Positions 1 through 9,077 of a stretch of 64,000 nucleotides of DNA are shown piece after piece; the stretch's first letter is position 1, and each line of letters starts with the position of its first letter. The DNA lies in NCBI GenBank assembly GCA_013141495.1, contig JABFQV010000010.1:1-64000 (forward strand). The letters are read 5' to 3'. The stretch is from Methylotenera sp. GTDB taxonomy: Bacteria > Pseudomonadota > Gammaproteobacteria > Burkholderiales > Methylophilaceae. A program made the translations under genes and the position numbers. Under the pieces are notes generated by a model. It ran no database searches, was not told where the DNA came from, and saw only the letters and a list, made by a program, of their open reading frames with translations.

Positions 1-170
1 CTCGTATTTTGCAGCGCTTCGTTGCCTTGTTTCGTCAGCGAAGGCGCGCATTCTACAGGGATTTTAAAACCCGTCAACTATAATTTAAAAACTCTTTTAA
101 TTATTGTTGAGCCGTATTTTGTAGCGCGTCGCTAACGTTGTTTTGTTAGCGAGGTGTGCATTCTACATGG
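1..170. repeat. Pair of similar hairpin repeats, about 60 bases each
   Basis: Positions 1-60 and 111-170 are two related copies that share the words cgtatttt, agcgc and gcattctaca, with one offset of a base in the middle. Each can fold into a stem-loop. In the second copy TCGCTAAC and GTTAGCGA pair perfectly around an 8-base loop. In the first copy CTTCGTTG pairs with CAGCGAAG, with one G-U pair. The arm sequences differ between the copies while pairing is kept, so the structure itself seems to matter. They lie downstream of tyrS. They could be terminators or processing hairpins of a transcript that starts or ends outside the window; the sequence does not decide this. Confidence 0.6.
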
Positions 171-203
171 CTTATGAGTTTGGTCAAGTGACTATTTACA
201 GTG

Positions 204-1403
204 TTACAAAATTGTTACATTTGCGAATTTACGCTTGCCAACTTGCGCCGTAACCGTTTGCCCTTTATTTAGCGTTAGCGCTTTATCGGTTACTTTTTCG
301 CCATCCAGTTTAATGCCGCCTTGCTCAATAGCCCTAAAGGCTTCCGATGTGCTACTAACCAAGCCTGCAAGCTTCAACAACTGCGCAACCCCTATGCTAT
401 CGGCATCTATTGTTATTTTAATTTCAGGCACATCGTCCGGTATGCCACCTTTTGATCGCGTTTGAAAATCCGCCAATGCTTTTTCGGCGTCGGCTAAGCA
501 ATGAAAACGTGTCACGATCTCTTGCGCGAAGCGCACTTTGATGTCTCTTGGATTGGCGCCTGTAGCAACATCCGCCTTCCATTTTGCAATTGTTTCTAGC
601 GATTCAAATGATAGCAACTCTATATAGCGCCACATTAATTCATCTGATATCGACATGATTTTAGCAAAAATCACTTCGGGCGCTTCTGCGATACCTATAT
701 AGTTGCCAAGTGATTTAGACATTTTATTAACGCCGTCCAAACCTTCTAGCAAAGGCATCGTCAACACGCACTGCTGACTTTGACCTGCCTGCTTCTGCAA
801 TTCCCGTCCCATTAATAGGTTGAATTTTTGATCAGTGCCGCCAAGCTCTAGGTCTGCATTTAGCGCTACCGAATCATAACCTTGCAACAAGGGGTATAAA
901 AACTCGTGAATAGCGATCGGCTGATTGGATTTATAGCGCTTAGTAAAGTCATCGCGCTCAAGCATACGCGCGACAGTATGACTAGCCGCCAGCTTAAGCA
1001 TACCTGCCGCGCCTAACTCGTTGAGCCATTTAGAGTTGAATACTACTTCAGTTTGCTCTGGCTTAAGTATCTTAAACACTTGCGCGGCATAAGACTTTGC
1101 GTTCTCTTGCACCTGCTCACTAGTAAGCGGTGGGCGCGTCGTGCTTTTGCCTGAGGGGTCACCAATCATGCCAGTAAAATCACCAATCAGAAATAGGACG
1201 TGGTGACCCAACTCTTGAAATTGACGCAACTTATTGATGAGCACGGTATGACCCAAGTGTAAATCTGGCGCAGTAGGGTCAAATCCAGCTTTAATTCTGA
1301 GCGGCTTGTTCTTTTTTAGCTTTTCAACTAATTCCGCCTCGATTAGCAGTTCATCTGCGCCGCGCTTTATGATTGCAAGCTGCTGGTTAATATCTATATT
1401 CAC
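204..1403 (-). CDS. tyrS: Tyrosyl-tRNA synthetase
   Basis: Class I aminoacyl-tRNA synthetase that charges tRNA-Tyr with tyrosine in the cytoplasm. The 399-residue product has the HIGH-type signature HLGH at residues 49-52 and the KMSKS loop at 227-231, followed by a C-terminal S4-type RNA-binding region from about residue 335. Length is normal for the TyrRS group with a full S4 domain. The gene starts with ATG and is divergent from the M23 peptidase gene with about 106 bases between them. TyrS, M23 peptidase and anmK side by side is a familiar betaproteobacterial arrangement. The identification is secure. Confidence 0.97.
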   Translation of the reverse strand: MNIDINQQLAIIKRGADELLIEAELVEKLKKNKPLRIKAGFDPTAPDLHLGHTVLINKLRQFQELGHHVLFLIGDFTGMIGDPSGKSTTRPPLTSEQVQENAKSYAAQVFKILKPEQTEVVFNSKWLNELGAAGMLKLAASHTVARMLERDDFTKRYKSNQPIAIHEFLYPLLQGYDSVALNADLELGGTDQKFNLLMGRELQKQAGQSQQCVLTMPLLEGLDGVNKMSKSLGNYIGIAEAPEVIFAKIMSISDELMWRYIELLSFESLETIAKWKADVATGANPRDIKVRFAQEIVTRFHCLADAEKALADFQTRSKGGIPDDVPEIKITIDADSIGVAQLLKLAGLVSSTSEAFRAIEQGGIKLDGEKVTDKALTLNKGQTVTAQVGKRKFANVTIL

Positions 1404-1446
1404 GTACCTTCGTCCTTAAACTTAATATTTTTTACGGCTCATTTAC

Positions 1447-1474
1447 TTGTTTTAATTACGTTTTCTGTTAGTAT
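1447..1474 (+). promoter_or_regulatory. Possible sigma-70 promoter for the M23 peptidase gene
   Basis: TTGTTT at 1447-1452 and TAGTAT at 1469-1474 are 16 bases apart and lie 36 bases upstream of the GTG start. Both hexamers match the consensus only partly, so this is a weak call. Confidence 0.3.
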
Positions 1475-1509
1475 CTACGACCGCATTAAATTTTTACAAG
1501 GGTCAGCCC

Positions 1510-2904
1510 GTGGATACTAACGAGTCTAATCAAAACAATTCAACTCAATTTTCTATTTTAGCGCAAAATGCCAATAAAGCTGAATCTAAGCCTAATCTAG
1601 TTTCTGAGCGAAAGTTGAAGCTACGCTGGATTTTAGCGATTTCTTGTTTACCCTTGTTTGGCATCTACACTGCATTCGGTATTGCACCACAAACACTCAC
1701 CGGCACCATCCAAACCGCTGCAATCAGTGAAGAACTTTTACTGCCCGATGTCACTGATGCGGCTAGCTTAGATATATCTGCAGAGAAATCGCCTACGCAA
1801 AACTATTGGTATAAAGACCATGTCCGTCGTGATGACACATTAAATAGCCTATTGTCTCGCCTTAACATTCGTAATCGTGATGTGATTGAGTTTATCCGTA
1901 ATGACGAAATCGCCCGAGAAATTGCAACTTCGCTTATTCCTGGCAGACAAGTTGAAGCCGAAACCGATAGTGACGGCAACTTAGTCTCATTTGAATATCA
2001 AGTTAAAGCCGACCAATTCATCATGGTTAACCTCACTGCAGACGGTTATAGTGCAAGCAACATTACGCACGACCTTGAAGTGCGAGCCATATTGAAGTCA
2101 GCCAAAATCAAAAGCTCTCTATTTGGCGCTACGGATGATGCTGGCATCCCTGACCATATCGCAATTCAGCTAGCAGATATATTTGAAAGCGACATTGACT
2201 TCCATACCGACTTACGCCGCGATGATCATTTTAACGTTATCTACGAGGGTAGTTACGACCAAGGTCAATTACTCAAAACCGGCGATGTATTAGCCGCAGA
2301 GTTTGTAAATAATGGCAAAACTTATCAAGCCATAGGTTACCGTGACGGTAATAACCAAATGCAGTATTTCACGCCTGAAGGTAAAAGCCTGCATAAATCA
2401 TTTTTACGCTCCCCACTAGAGTTTACGCGCATAAGCTCCGGCTTTAACTTAGCGCGGTTTCACCCAGTGTTACAGCGAATTAGAGCACACAAAGGTGTGG
2501 ACATGGCCGCCCCTACAGGAACGCGCGTAAAAGCATCTGGTGATGCTGTGGTTGATTTTGTAGGTCAAAAAGGCGGCTATGGCAATGTGATTGTACTTAA
2601 GCATACTAATGGCATTAGTACTGTATACGGACATCTCTCACGTTTTGCAGCGGGTTTACGTCGTGGCGCTAAAGTTGTCCAAGGCGAGATTGTCGGCTTT
2701 GTTGGCATGACTGGCACCGCTACCGGGCCACATTTACATTATGAATTTTTACTCAATGGCCAGCATCGCGACCCTATGACCGTTGCATTACCTAAATCGA
2801 ATGCAATTGAGGCGCAAAACAAGGCTGCGTTTGACAACGCCTGTAATCAGCTCACAGCCCAACTTAGACTACTAGACGCAAGCAATATCGCGGCACTAGA
2901 ATAG
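1510..2904 (+). CDS. M23-family murein endopeptidase, membrane anchored
   Basis: Predicted zinc peptidase that cuts peptidoglycan cross-links in the periplasm, similar to MepM. It has one N-terminal membrane segment at about residues 39-58, a central region with an OapA/LysM-like stretch, and a C-terminal LytM domain with the zinc ligands visible: H327 and D331 in HKGVD, H375 in the GHL motif, and HLH at 408-410. All catalytic positions are present, so it should be active rather than an activator. The start is GTG after an AAGGG ribosome site. anmK follows 24 bases later, so cell-wall cleavage and anhydro-muropeptide recycling are probably co-transcribed. Confidence 0.9.
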   Translation: MDTNESNQNNSTQFSILAQNANKAESKPNLVSERKLKLRWILAISCLPLFGIYTAFGIAPQTLTGTIQTAAISEELLLPDVTDAASLDISAEKSPTQNYWYKDHVRRDDTLNSLLSRLNIRNRDVIEFIRNDEIAREIATSLIPGRQVEAETDSDGNLVSFEYQVKADQFIMVNLTADGYSASNITHDLEVRAILKSAKIKSSLFGATDDAGIPDHIAIQLADIFESDIDFHTDLRRDDHFNVIYEGSYDQGQLLKTGDVLAAEFVNNGKTYQAIGYRDGNNQMQYFTPEGKSLHKSFLRSPLEFTRISSGFNLARFHPVLQRIRAHKGVDMAAPTGTRVKASGDAVVDFVGQKGGYGNVIVLKHTNGISTVYGHLSRFAAGLRRGAKVVQGEIVGFVGMTGTATGPHLHYEFLLNGQHRDPMTVALPKSNAIEAQNKAAFDNACNQLTAQLRLLDASNIAALE

Positions 2905-2928
2905 TCATATCCAGCATAAGACTGCCCC

Positions 2929-4041
2929 GTGGCTGGTACACTTTTCATCGGACTGATGTCAGGAACCAGCCTTGATGGGGTCGATGTAGCGCTAGTTGAG
3001 TTTAATAACACCCATCAACCAAAAGTTATTCATACCCATTTTTTAGCTTACCCTTCATTATTGCGTGCTGAAATTTTGGCTTTGCAGCACCCCACACAAA
3101 ATGAGCTCGAAACAACCGCGCTGATGGGCAATACGCTTGCACAGCTTTATGCTACAGCCGTCAATCAGCTACTCTCCGCCACCAAGCTCCAACCTAGCAG
3201 TGTTGTAGCCATTGGCTGCCACGGCCAAACTATTAGACATCGCCCAGGTTTTAAGGATGGCATCGGCTTTACCTTACAAATTGGCAATGCTGCATTATTG
3301 GCTGAACTGACAGGCATTACTGTAGTAGCTGATTTTAGAAGCCGCGATATTGCCGCAGGCGGACAAGGCGCACCTTTGGTGCCCGCCTTTCACCACGCTC
3401 TGTTTTTTAACCCCAAAGTTAATCGCGCTATTATTAACATTGGCGGCATCGCCAACATTACTTACCTTGCCAGCACAGGCGCGGTGTTAGGTTTTGACTC
3501 CGGCCCTGGCAACATGCTACTCGATGCTTGGGTTAAGCAGCACCTTAACTTGAATTTTGACGCAGATGGCGCCTGGGCAAGCTCAGGCATGGTGATTGAC
3601 CCATTGCTATCGGCGATGTTAGCCGAACCTTACTTCTCATTAACACCACCTAAAAGCACTGGGCGCGACTTATTTAACGCCACCTGGCTCAACGCCTTTC
3701 TGTTAAACAAGCACTATCAGCCCAAAGATGTAGCGCACACTTTAGTGGCGCTTAGCGCGCACAGCATATATAACACTCTAGTACAGCATTGCCATGTTGT
3801 AGATGAAGTGTATTTATGTGGGGGTGGCGCTAGAAACGGGTTGTTAAAACAGCACCTAAAATTTTTGCTGGGTAATATTAAATTGGCAACCACTGATGAT
3901 TTAGGGTTAGGCATTGATTGGGCAGAGGCCGTTGCATTTGCTTGGTTAGCGAAACAATGTCTAAATCAACACCCTGCTAATTTACCAGAAGTCACGGGCG
4001 CTAAAGGCACACGTATATTAGGTGCAATCTACCAGCATTAA
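2929..4041 (+). CDS. anmK: Anhydro-N-acetylmuramic acid kinase
   Basis: Phosphorylates and opens 1,6-anhydroMurNAc released during wall turnover, giving MurNAc-6-phosphate for recycling. The 370-residue protein shows the family signature MSGTSLDGVD at residues 10-19 and the conserved DFRSRDIAAGGQGAPLVP stretch near residue 135. Length is normal. The start codon is GTG. Its position directly behind a murein endopeptidase gene fits a wall-recycling unit. Confidence 0.96.
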   Translation: MAGTLFIGLMSGTSLDGVDVALVEFNNTHQPKVIHTHFLAYPSLLRAEILALQHPTQNELETTALMGNTLAQLYATAVNQLLSATKLQPSSVVAIGCHGQTIRHRPGFKDGIGFTLQIGNAALLAELTGITVVADFRSRDIAAGGQGAPLVPAFHHALFFNPKVNRAIINIGGIANITYLASTGAVLGFDSGPGNMLLDAWVKQHLNLNFDADGAWASSGMVIDPLLSAMLAEPYFSLTPPKSTGRDLFNATWLNAFLLNKHYQPKDVAHTLVALSAHSIYNTLVQHCHVVDEVYLCGGGARNGLLKQHLKFLLGNIKLATTDDLGLGIDWAEAVAFAWLAKQCLNQHPANLPEVTGAKGTRILGAIYQH

Positions 4042-4062
4042 CCCAAGTAATGCGTTAACAAT

Positions 4063-4090
4063 TTATCAGAACGCCTCAATAAAGTATAAT
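4063..4090 (+). promoter_or_regulatory. Likely sigma-70 promoter of gltA
   Basis: A perfect TATAAT at 4085-4090 is preceded by TTATCA at 4063-4068 with a 16-base spacer, placing a start site near 4097, about 30 bases before the gltA ATG. The -35 box matches 4 of 6 consensus positions. Confidence 0.5.
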
Positions 4091-4125
4091 CACGACCTAA
4101 TGATGATTAGAATTGTAGAAACGCC

Positions 4126-5424
4126 ATGACAAACAGACCCACCAAAGCCACGATTACTTTTGATAACGGTGCCGCCCCAATTGAGCTGCCTATGCTTTCA
4201 GGCAGCTTGGGCAATGATGTGATTGACATTCGCACACTAGGTAAACATGGCGTATTTACTTACGACCCGGGCTTTATGTCAACCGCGGCTTGTAATTCAA
4301 ATATTACGTTTATTGATGGCGAAAAAGGTCTGCTCTACTATCGTGGTTACCCTATTGAGCAGCTAGCTGAGCATTGTGACTTTACGGAGGTCTCTTACCT
4401 GCTGATTAACGGTGAACTGCCCAATGCCGCACAAAAACAAGAGTTCATTCGTACAATAACCAGCCACACCATGCTACACGACCAGCTCTCTAACATATTT
4501 AGAGGATTCAGGCGCGATGCACACCCAATGGCCGTCATGGTTGGTGTCGTGGGCTCAATGTCTGCGTTTTACCATACCAAGGGTGATATACACGATGCGC
4601 TGAGCCGTGAAATCACTGCACACCAATTGCTGGCAAAAGTACCAACCATTGCCGCGTGGAGCTATAAATACACTGTTGGTCAGCCATTCATGTATCCGGC
4701 AAATCATTTAAACTATGCTGAAAATTTTATGCATATGATGTTTGCTACCCCTTGTGAACCTTATATACCCAACCCGGTACTGGCAAAGGCATTTGACCGA
4801 ATTCTGGTTTTACATGCTGATCACGAGCAGAATGCTTCAACATCTACGGTAAGACTTGCTGGCTCAAGTGGTGCTAATCCATTTGCCTGCATAGCAGCCG
4901 GCATTGCCTCGCTATGGGGGCCTGCGCACGGCGGTGCTAACGAAGCTACGCTTAAAATGCTGGAAGAAATTGGTGATGTTTCACGCATAGATGAATTTAT
5001 AAAGCGTGCTAAAGATAAAACTGACACGTTCCGACTGATGGGTTTTGGTCACCGTGTTTATCGTAACATGGATCCTCGAGCGGCGATTATGCGTAAAACG
5101 TGCCATGAAGTGCTGGCAGAGCTAGGCTTGAACGACGACCCCATGTTTAAACTGGCCATGGCACTGGAGAAAATTGCACTTGAAGATGAGTATTTCGTTT
5201 CACGGCAGCTTTACCCGAACGTTGATTTTTACAGCGGTATCGTGATGCGTGCCATGGGAATTCCCAACAGCATGTTCACCGCCATTTTCGCTTTGGCCCG
5301 CACTGCAGGCTGGATAGCGCAATGGAGCGAGATGAACGCTGACCGTGAGCATAAGATTGGGCGCCCTCGCCAACTCTATACGGGTAATACTAGACGTGAA
5401 ATTGTACCGATTGAAGAACGCTGA
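4126..5424 (+). CDS. gltA: Citrate synthase (type II)
   Basis: Condenses acetyl-CoA and oxaloacetate to citrate. The 432-residue length matches the hexameric, NADH-regulated Gram-negative type. The active-site histidines are seen in the GPAHGG segment near residue 266 and FGHRVY near 307, with the aspartate in NVDFYSG near 366. It stands alone with its own promoter candidate and a strong terminator. In obligate methylotrophs of this family the TCA cycle is often incomplete and serves biosynthesis, so this enzyme may mainly feed glutamate synthesis; that is inference. Confidence 0.95.
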   Translation: MTNRPTKATITFDNGAAPIELPMLSGSLGNDVIDIRTLGKHGVFTYDPGFMSTAACNSNITFIDGEKGLLYYRGYPIEQLAEHCDFTEVSYLLINGELPNAAQKQEFIRTITSHTMLHDQLSNIFRGFRRDAHPMAVMVGVVGSMSAFYHTKGDIHDALSREITAHQLLAKVPTIAAWSYKYTVGQPFMYPANHLNYAENFMHMMFATPCEPYIPNPVLAKAFDRILVLHADHEQNASTSTVRLAGSSGANPFACIAAGIASLWGPAHGGANEATLKMLEEIGDVSRIDEFIKRAKDKTDTFRLMGFGHRVYRNMDPRAAIMRKTCHEVLAELGLNDDPMFKLAMALEKIALEDEYFVSRQLYPNVDFYSGIVMRAMGIPNSMFTAIFALARTAGWIAQWSEMNADREHKIGRPRQLYTGNTRREIVPIEER

Positions 5425-5456
5425 TTAAATTTAGAAACTTTCAATCTAGTAAATAC

Positions 5457-5488
5457 AAAAAAGCCAAGCAATGTAGCTTGGCTTTTTT
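5457..5488. terminator. Bidirectional terminator between gltA and erpA
   Basis: AAAAAAGCCAAGC and GCTTGGCTTTTTT form a perfect 13-base stem around a 6-base loop, with T-runs on either strand. It can end both the gltA transcript and the convergent erpA transcript. Confidence 0.9.
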
Positions 5489-5505
5489 GTAATCCAAATT
5501 AAAAC

Positions 5506-5871
5506 TTATACCGAGAAAGACGAGCCGCAACCACAAGTTGTAGTGGCTTGCGGATTGCGAATAACGAATTGTGAGCCTTGCAAGCTATCCTGATAATCAA
5601 TTTCAGCGCCCATCAAATACTGCAAACTCATCGGGTCAATGAGTAACGTTACCGTATCTTTTTGCACTTGCGTATCATCTTCATTCACTTCTTCTTCAAA
5701 AGTAAATCCGTACTGAAAGCCGGAGCAACCACCACCACTTACAAACACACGAAGTTTAAGATCTGGCGACCCCTCCTCCTCAATCAATTCTTTCACTTTT
5801 TTAGCTGCGTTATCAGTAAAAACCAATGGCGCAGGAATTTCTATATTTTCTAAGTCAGCGACTGTATTCAT
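5506..5871 (-). CDS. erpA: A-type iron-sulfur cluster carrier ErpA
   Basis: Small A-type carrier that passes Fe-S clusters to apoproteins. The three ligand cysteines are present: C49 in GGGCSGF and C113 and C115 in the C-terminal CGCG motif. The 121-residue length is usual for betaproteobacterial ErpA. The ATG is preceded by a clear AGGAG. It is followed on the opposite strand by gltA across a shared terminator. Its neighbours upstream are the bactofilin and argC, the common betaproteobacterial setting. Confidence 0.95.
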   Translation of the reverse strand: MNTVADLENIEIPAPLVFTDNAAKKVKELIEEEGSPDLKLRVFVSGGGCSGFQYGFTFEEEVNEDDTQVQKDTVTLLIDPMSLQYLMGAEIDYQDSLQGSQFVIRNPQATTTCGCGSSFSV

Positions 5872-5946
5872 GTTGTACTCCTAAAGTTTCAATAAAATCA
5901 TTATGCTACGGCACGCCCGCATAATCAAGCCGGCATGCACACTACG

Positions 5947-6318
5947 TTATTCTGTACGATCAACCGCATAAACCAACTTACCCTCAATCACCGCACCCGT
6001 ATGCATTTCAAGTGAGTTGTAAGTAACATCCCCGGTAATGCGCGCTTTGGTTTGTAGCTCTATAAACTGGCCGGCTTTTACTGGCCCCAGCACCGTGCCA
6101 TTGATCACTATTTTTGAGGCCGTAATAGCACCTTCAATTCTGCCATGCTCACTAAGAATCAACGTGCTTGGACTGTCACTCAACTCACTCACTGCACCCA
6201 GTATAGCGCCATCTACACGTAAACCACCAGAGAAAATTATATTGCCTTCCACCCGCGTATCCACACCAATTAAGGTATCAATACTATTTTGAACTTTATT
6301 ACTTTTCTTAAAAAACAT
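5947..6318 (-). CDS. Bactofilin (polymerising scaffold protein)
   Basis: Bactofilins form beta-helical filaments that organise envelope or shape proteins. The protein has the short repeating hydrophobic/glycine pattern of the DUF583 fold, with the G-x-I-x-G-x-V style repeats running from about residue 15 to 115. I chose the ATG at 6318 because GGATGAGA sits at the right distance before it; an in-frame ATG at 6330 would add four residues but covers this ribosome site. It lies between erpA and a small membrane protein gene on the same strand. Confidence 0.85.
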   Translation of the reverse strand: MFFKKSNKVQNSIDTLIGVDTRVEGNIIFSGGLRVDGAILGAVSELSDSPSTLILSEHGRIEGAITASKIVINGTVLGPVKAGQFIELQTKARITGDVTYNSLEMHTGAVIEGKLVYAVDRTE

Positions 6319-6376
6319 ATTGATTCTCATCCAAAATTGTTATTAAAGTTGATTAATAAACCTATCGTTACGGGCT

Positions 6377-6739
6377 TTATTTTTTACCATTCAACATTTG
6401 TTTGTAAAAAACCAACTCTTCTTTAATGTGCATATTCTCATCCTGCACTTGATTTAACGCTTTTGTTAAATTAACTTGTGCAGCTTGCTCTATTTGCAAC
6501 TGACGTTCTACCTGTATTATCTTGGTATTCAATACTTGATTTTCAAGAGTGGCTTGCTTCAGCTTATCACGAATACTTTCCCCGCCGCCAGTAAATTGCC
6601 AATACGCGATGACATAACCCAGCACAATAAAAATGACTGCGGCACCCCACTGAAAATACCATGGCCGCTTGGATCGGACAGCGACTTGCTTTGCTGTTAA
6701 ACCAAAATGACTTCTGATTCTTCTTCTAACAGGTTTCAT
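6377..6739 (-). CDS. Small single-pass membrane protein with coiled coil (DUF6776-like)
   Basis: A 120-residue protein with a basic N-terminus (about ten Arg/Lys in the first 25 residues), one membrane segment at about 29-47 and a predicted coiled coil to the C-terminus. This layout matches the small betaproteobacterial family found between argC and bactofilin. No function is established. Its position suggests it may anchor or assist the bactofilin, which is inference. It sits 10 bases downstream of argC and 58 bases upstream of the bactofilin, probably in one transcript. Confidence 0.7.
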   Translation of the reverse strand: MKPVRRRIRSHFGLTAKQVAVRSKRPWYFQWGAAVIFIVLGYVIAYWQFTGGGESIRDKLKQATLENQVLNTKIIQVERQLQIEQAAQVNLTKALNQVQDENMHIKEELVFYKQMLNGKK

Positions 6740-6749
6740 TCAAATATAG

Positions 6750-7802
6750 CTACGGCAGGAATGGGACAACTTCTAAACCTGTATTTTCCGGCAAACTAAA
6801 CATAATATTCATATTTTGTACCGCCTGGCCCGCTGCACCCTTCACTAAATTATCTTGGACAACAACCAATGTTAAATAGCCCGCTTCTGCTTGCCTGTGC
6901 AATGCAATGCGAATCTGGTTTGATCCACGCACAGAACGTGTTTCTGGCAGACTTCCTGTCGGCATTACATCAACAAAACGTTCATGCTGATAACGTTGCT
7001 CATACAAAGCCTGCAAATCAACACTTTTAGCCTTTTCGGACAATTTAACGTAAATAGTGGACAACATGCCTCGAATCATCGGGATCAGGTGTGGAACAAA
7101 AATAAAATGTAGCTCAGTACCAGCCAGTTGAGTCAGTTGTGCATAAATTTCCGGGTGATGGCGGTGTCCCGCCACGCCGTATGCTTTCATGCTATCACTG
7201 GATTCCGCAAACAATGTTGCTACTTCAGCTTTTCTGCCTGCGCCAGATACACCTGATTTAGAGTCCGCGATAATCGGTGCAGAATAATCAATCAAGCCTT
7301 GCTCCAGCAAAGGCGCCAACCCCAACAAAACCGTTGTTGGGTAACAACCCGGATTACCAATAACTTGTGCCGATTTTATTTTTTCACGATAAAGCTCTGG
7401 GATACCATAAACAGCTTCACGCAAAACATTCGGGCAACTATGTGGCAATTTGTACCACTTTTCAAAAACAGCGGTATCTTGTAAACGAAAATCTGCCGCC
7501 AAATCAATAAGCTTTACCTTAGCATCCAATAATGTTTGTGCCTGACCCATGGCAACACCATGTGGCGTCGCAAAAAACACCACATCGCACTCACTCAAAT
7601 TAGCCTGTGCAGGATCTGAAAAAGCTAAATCGACATAGCCCCGCAGGCTCGGAAACATATCTGCCACAGCGGAACCGGCGTCTCCACGTGAGGTAATCGC
7701 CGTTAGGGTCACGTTGGGATGTACGCTTAACAAACGCAACAATTCGACACCTGTGTAACCAGTGCCACCAACAATACCCACTTTTAATTTTTTAGCTGTC
7801 AT
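6750..7802 (-). CDS. argC: N-acetyl-gamma-glutamyl-phosphate reductase
   Basis: Third step of arginine synthesis: NADPH-dependent reduction of N-acetylglutamyl phosphate to the semialdehyde. The dinucleotide site GGTGYTG lies at residues 12-18 and the catalytic cysteine is C153 in GNPGCYPTT. The 350-residue length is typical of the longer, type 1 enzymes. ATG start. It is followed closely by the DUF6776-like gene, and rpsI-rplM lie upstream on the same strand behind a terminator. argH, a later step, is at 18798, unlinked in operon terms. Confidence 0.96.
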   Translation of the reverse strand: MTAKKLKVGIVGGTGYTGVELLRLLSVHPNVTLTAITSRGDAGSAVADMFPSLRGYVDLAFSDPAQANLSECDVVFFATPHGVAMGQAQTLLDAKVKLIDLAADFRLQDTAVFEKWYKLPHSCPNVLREAVYGIPELYREKIKSAQVIGNPGCYPTTVLLGLAPLLEQGLIDYSAPIIADSKSGVSGAGRKAEVATLFAESSDSMKAYGVAGHRHHPEIYAQLTQLAGTELHFIFVPHLIPMIRGMLSTIYVKLSEKAKSVDLQALYEQRYQHERFVDVMPTGSLPETRSVRGSNQIRIALHRQAEAGYLTLVVVQDNLVKGAAGQAVQNMNIMFSLPENTGLEVVPFLP

Positions 7803-7871
7803 ACCGTTATCTTAACAAAACATCGCACCGTGAATTTTAAACTTTAACATCAAGACGGTGATTATAAAAAC

Positions 7872-7898
7872 AAAAAAGGCCGCCAAAGCGACCTTTTT
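7872..7898 (-). terminator. Terminator downstream of rpsI
   Basis: On the minus strand GGTCGC and GCGGCC pair, with one G-U pair, around a short loop, and a run of six T follows. It separates the rplM-rpsI transcript from argC. Confidence 0.75.
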
Positions 7899-7929
7899 AA
7901 ATTCTAACCGCTCAATAGCGTTTAATGCA

Positions 7930-8322
7930 TTAGCGTTTAGAGAATTGCTTACGGCGACGCGCTTTGCGCAAACCAACTTTTTTACGCTCAACTTCACGTG
8001 CATCACGTGTTACAAAACCTGCATGTGACAGTGCACTTTTCAATGTTGCATCAAAGTCAATCAAAGCACGCGTAATACCATGGCGTACCGCACCAGCTTG
8101 ACCAGACTCACCACCACCAATTACATTTACCATAATATCAAAACTGGTAAGATTGTTAGTGAGCTCTAATGGTTGACGTAAAATCATACGTGCAGTAACA
8201 CGTGAGAAATACTCATCAACCGGCTTGTCATTAACAATGATGTTGCCTTTACCTGACTTTAAGAACACGCGCGCTACTGAACTTTTGCGGCGGCCTGTAC
8301 CATAATTGTATTTACCGATCAT
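7930..8322 (-). CDS. rpsI: Small-subunit ribosomal protein uS9
   Basis: uS9 sits in the head of the 30S subunit and its C-terminal tail reaches the P-site tRNA. The 130-residue length equals that of E. coli S9, and the basic tail ends in FSKR as expected. It is 9 bases downstream of rplM, giving the universal rplM-rpsI operon. ATG start. Confidence 0.98.
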   Translation of the reverse strand: MIGKYNYGTGRRKSSVARVFLKSGKGNIIVNDKPVDEYFSRVTARMILRQPLELTNNLTSFDIMVNVIGGGESGQAGAVRHGITRALIDFDATLKSALSHAGFVTRDAREVERKKVGLRKARRRKQFSKR

Positions 8323-8331
8323 TTTTTATCC

Positions 8332-8760
8332 TTAGATGGTCAATGGTTGCGGTTGTTGCGCCGCGTGGTCATGCTTGTCGCCAGCATAAACCTTCATTTT
8401 TTTGATCATTGCGTAACCTAAAGGACCTTTAGGCAACATGCCTTTTACTGCTTTTTCTAAAGCACGACCTGGAAAACGATCTTGCATTTTAGAGAATGTT
8501 GTTGTGCTGATACCACCTGGATAGCCTGAGTGGCTGTGGTAAAGCTTACCGTCAGCTTTATTGCCAGTGACTTTTAATTTGTCGGCGTTAATCACGACAA
8601 TATAATCACCTGTATCAACGTGAGGCGTATAAATGGTTTTATGTTTACCGCGTAAACGGTGTGCAACTGCGCTAGCTAGACGGCCTAGTACCAGGTCTGT
8701 GGCATCAACCACAAACCAATCGCGCTTCACTTCATGTGACTTTGCTGAAAAGGTTTTCAT
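8332..8760 (-). CDS. rplM: Large-subunit ribosomal protein uL13
   Basis: Early-assembling 50S protein. I used the internal ATG at 8760, which gives 142 residues beginning MKTFSAK, exactly the usual length and N-terminus; an upstream alternative would add 19 residues not found in the family. The conserved PEDRYxGR-type region and the GPLGYAM segment are visible in the C-terminal half. It is first gene of the rplM-rpsI operon; the promoter should lie in 8761-8900. Confidence 0.98.
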   Translation of the reverse strand: MKTFSAKSHEVKRDWFVVDATDLVLGRLASAVAHRLRGKHKTIYTPHVDTGDYIVVINADKLKVTGNKADGKLYHSHSGYPGGISTTTFSKMQDRFPGRALEKAVKGMLPKGPLGYAMIKKMKVYAGDKHDHAAQQPQPLTI

Positions 8761-9077
8761 CGTGTTACCAATACTATGAGCTAAAAAAATTAAGAGGCGG
8801 ATTTTATGCCAAAGCAATACGATCTGTCAAACAGTATTACATGACATAACACGTTTTTTTATTTACCCCAGCATCAAACCCTGAGTTAAGCATGACAAAC
8901 CACATAAAAATCATCGAATTATCTGACCGAACGCTACGTAATTCAATTAGTGCAATTATGCCTGTTGGCACAAATTATGCTAGAGTAGTCAGTAGCCTTT
9001 CTATCGAATGATAATCATAGCACACCCTAGGCAATACCCAATAAATTATATGCTAACAAATTGAAAATAAACATATT
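8761..9077. other. Intergenic region between rplM and fimV
   Basis: This 317-base divergent gap holds no gene I can support. It should contain the rplM promoter on the minus strand and a sigma-54 type promoter at 8965-8980 facing fimV. I see no leader hairpin typical of ribosomal autoregulation. Confidence 0.6.
8965..8981 (+). promoter_or_regulatory. Sigma-54 (RpoN) promoter candidate upstream of fimV
   Basis: The sequence TTGGCACAAATTATGCT has the GG (-24) and GC (-12) elements exactly ten bases apart, with the full TTGGCAC left half. The predicted start is near 8992, leaving about 85 bases of leader before fimV. Pilus genes are commonly RpoN-controlled in proteobacteria, which fits, but I did not identify an activator site. 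Confidence 0.65.

Noticed and set aside
7812-8006. Open frame overlapping the 3' end of rpsI on the same strand
   Set aside because: It overlaps rpsI out of frame and spans the terminator hairpin.
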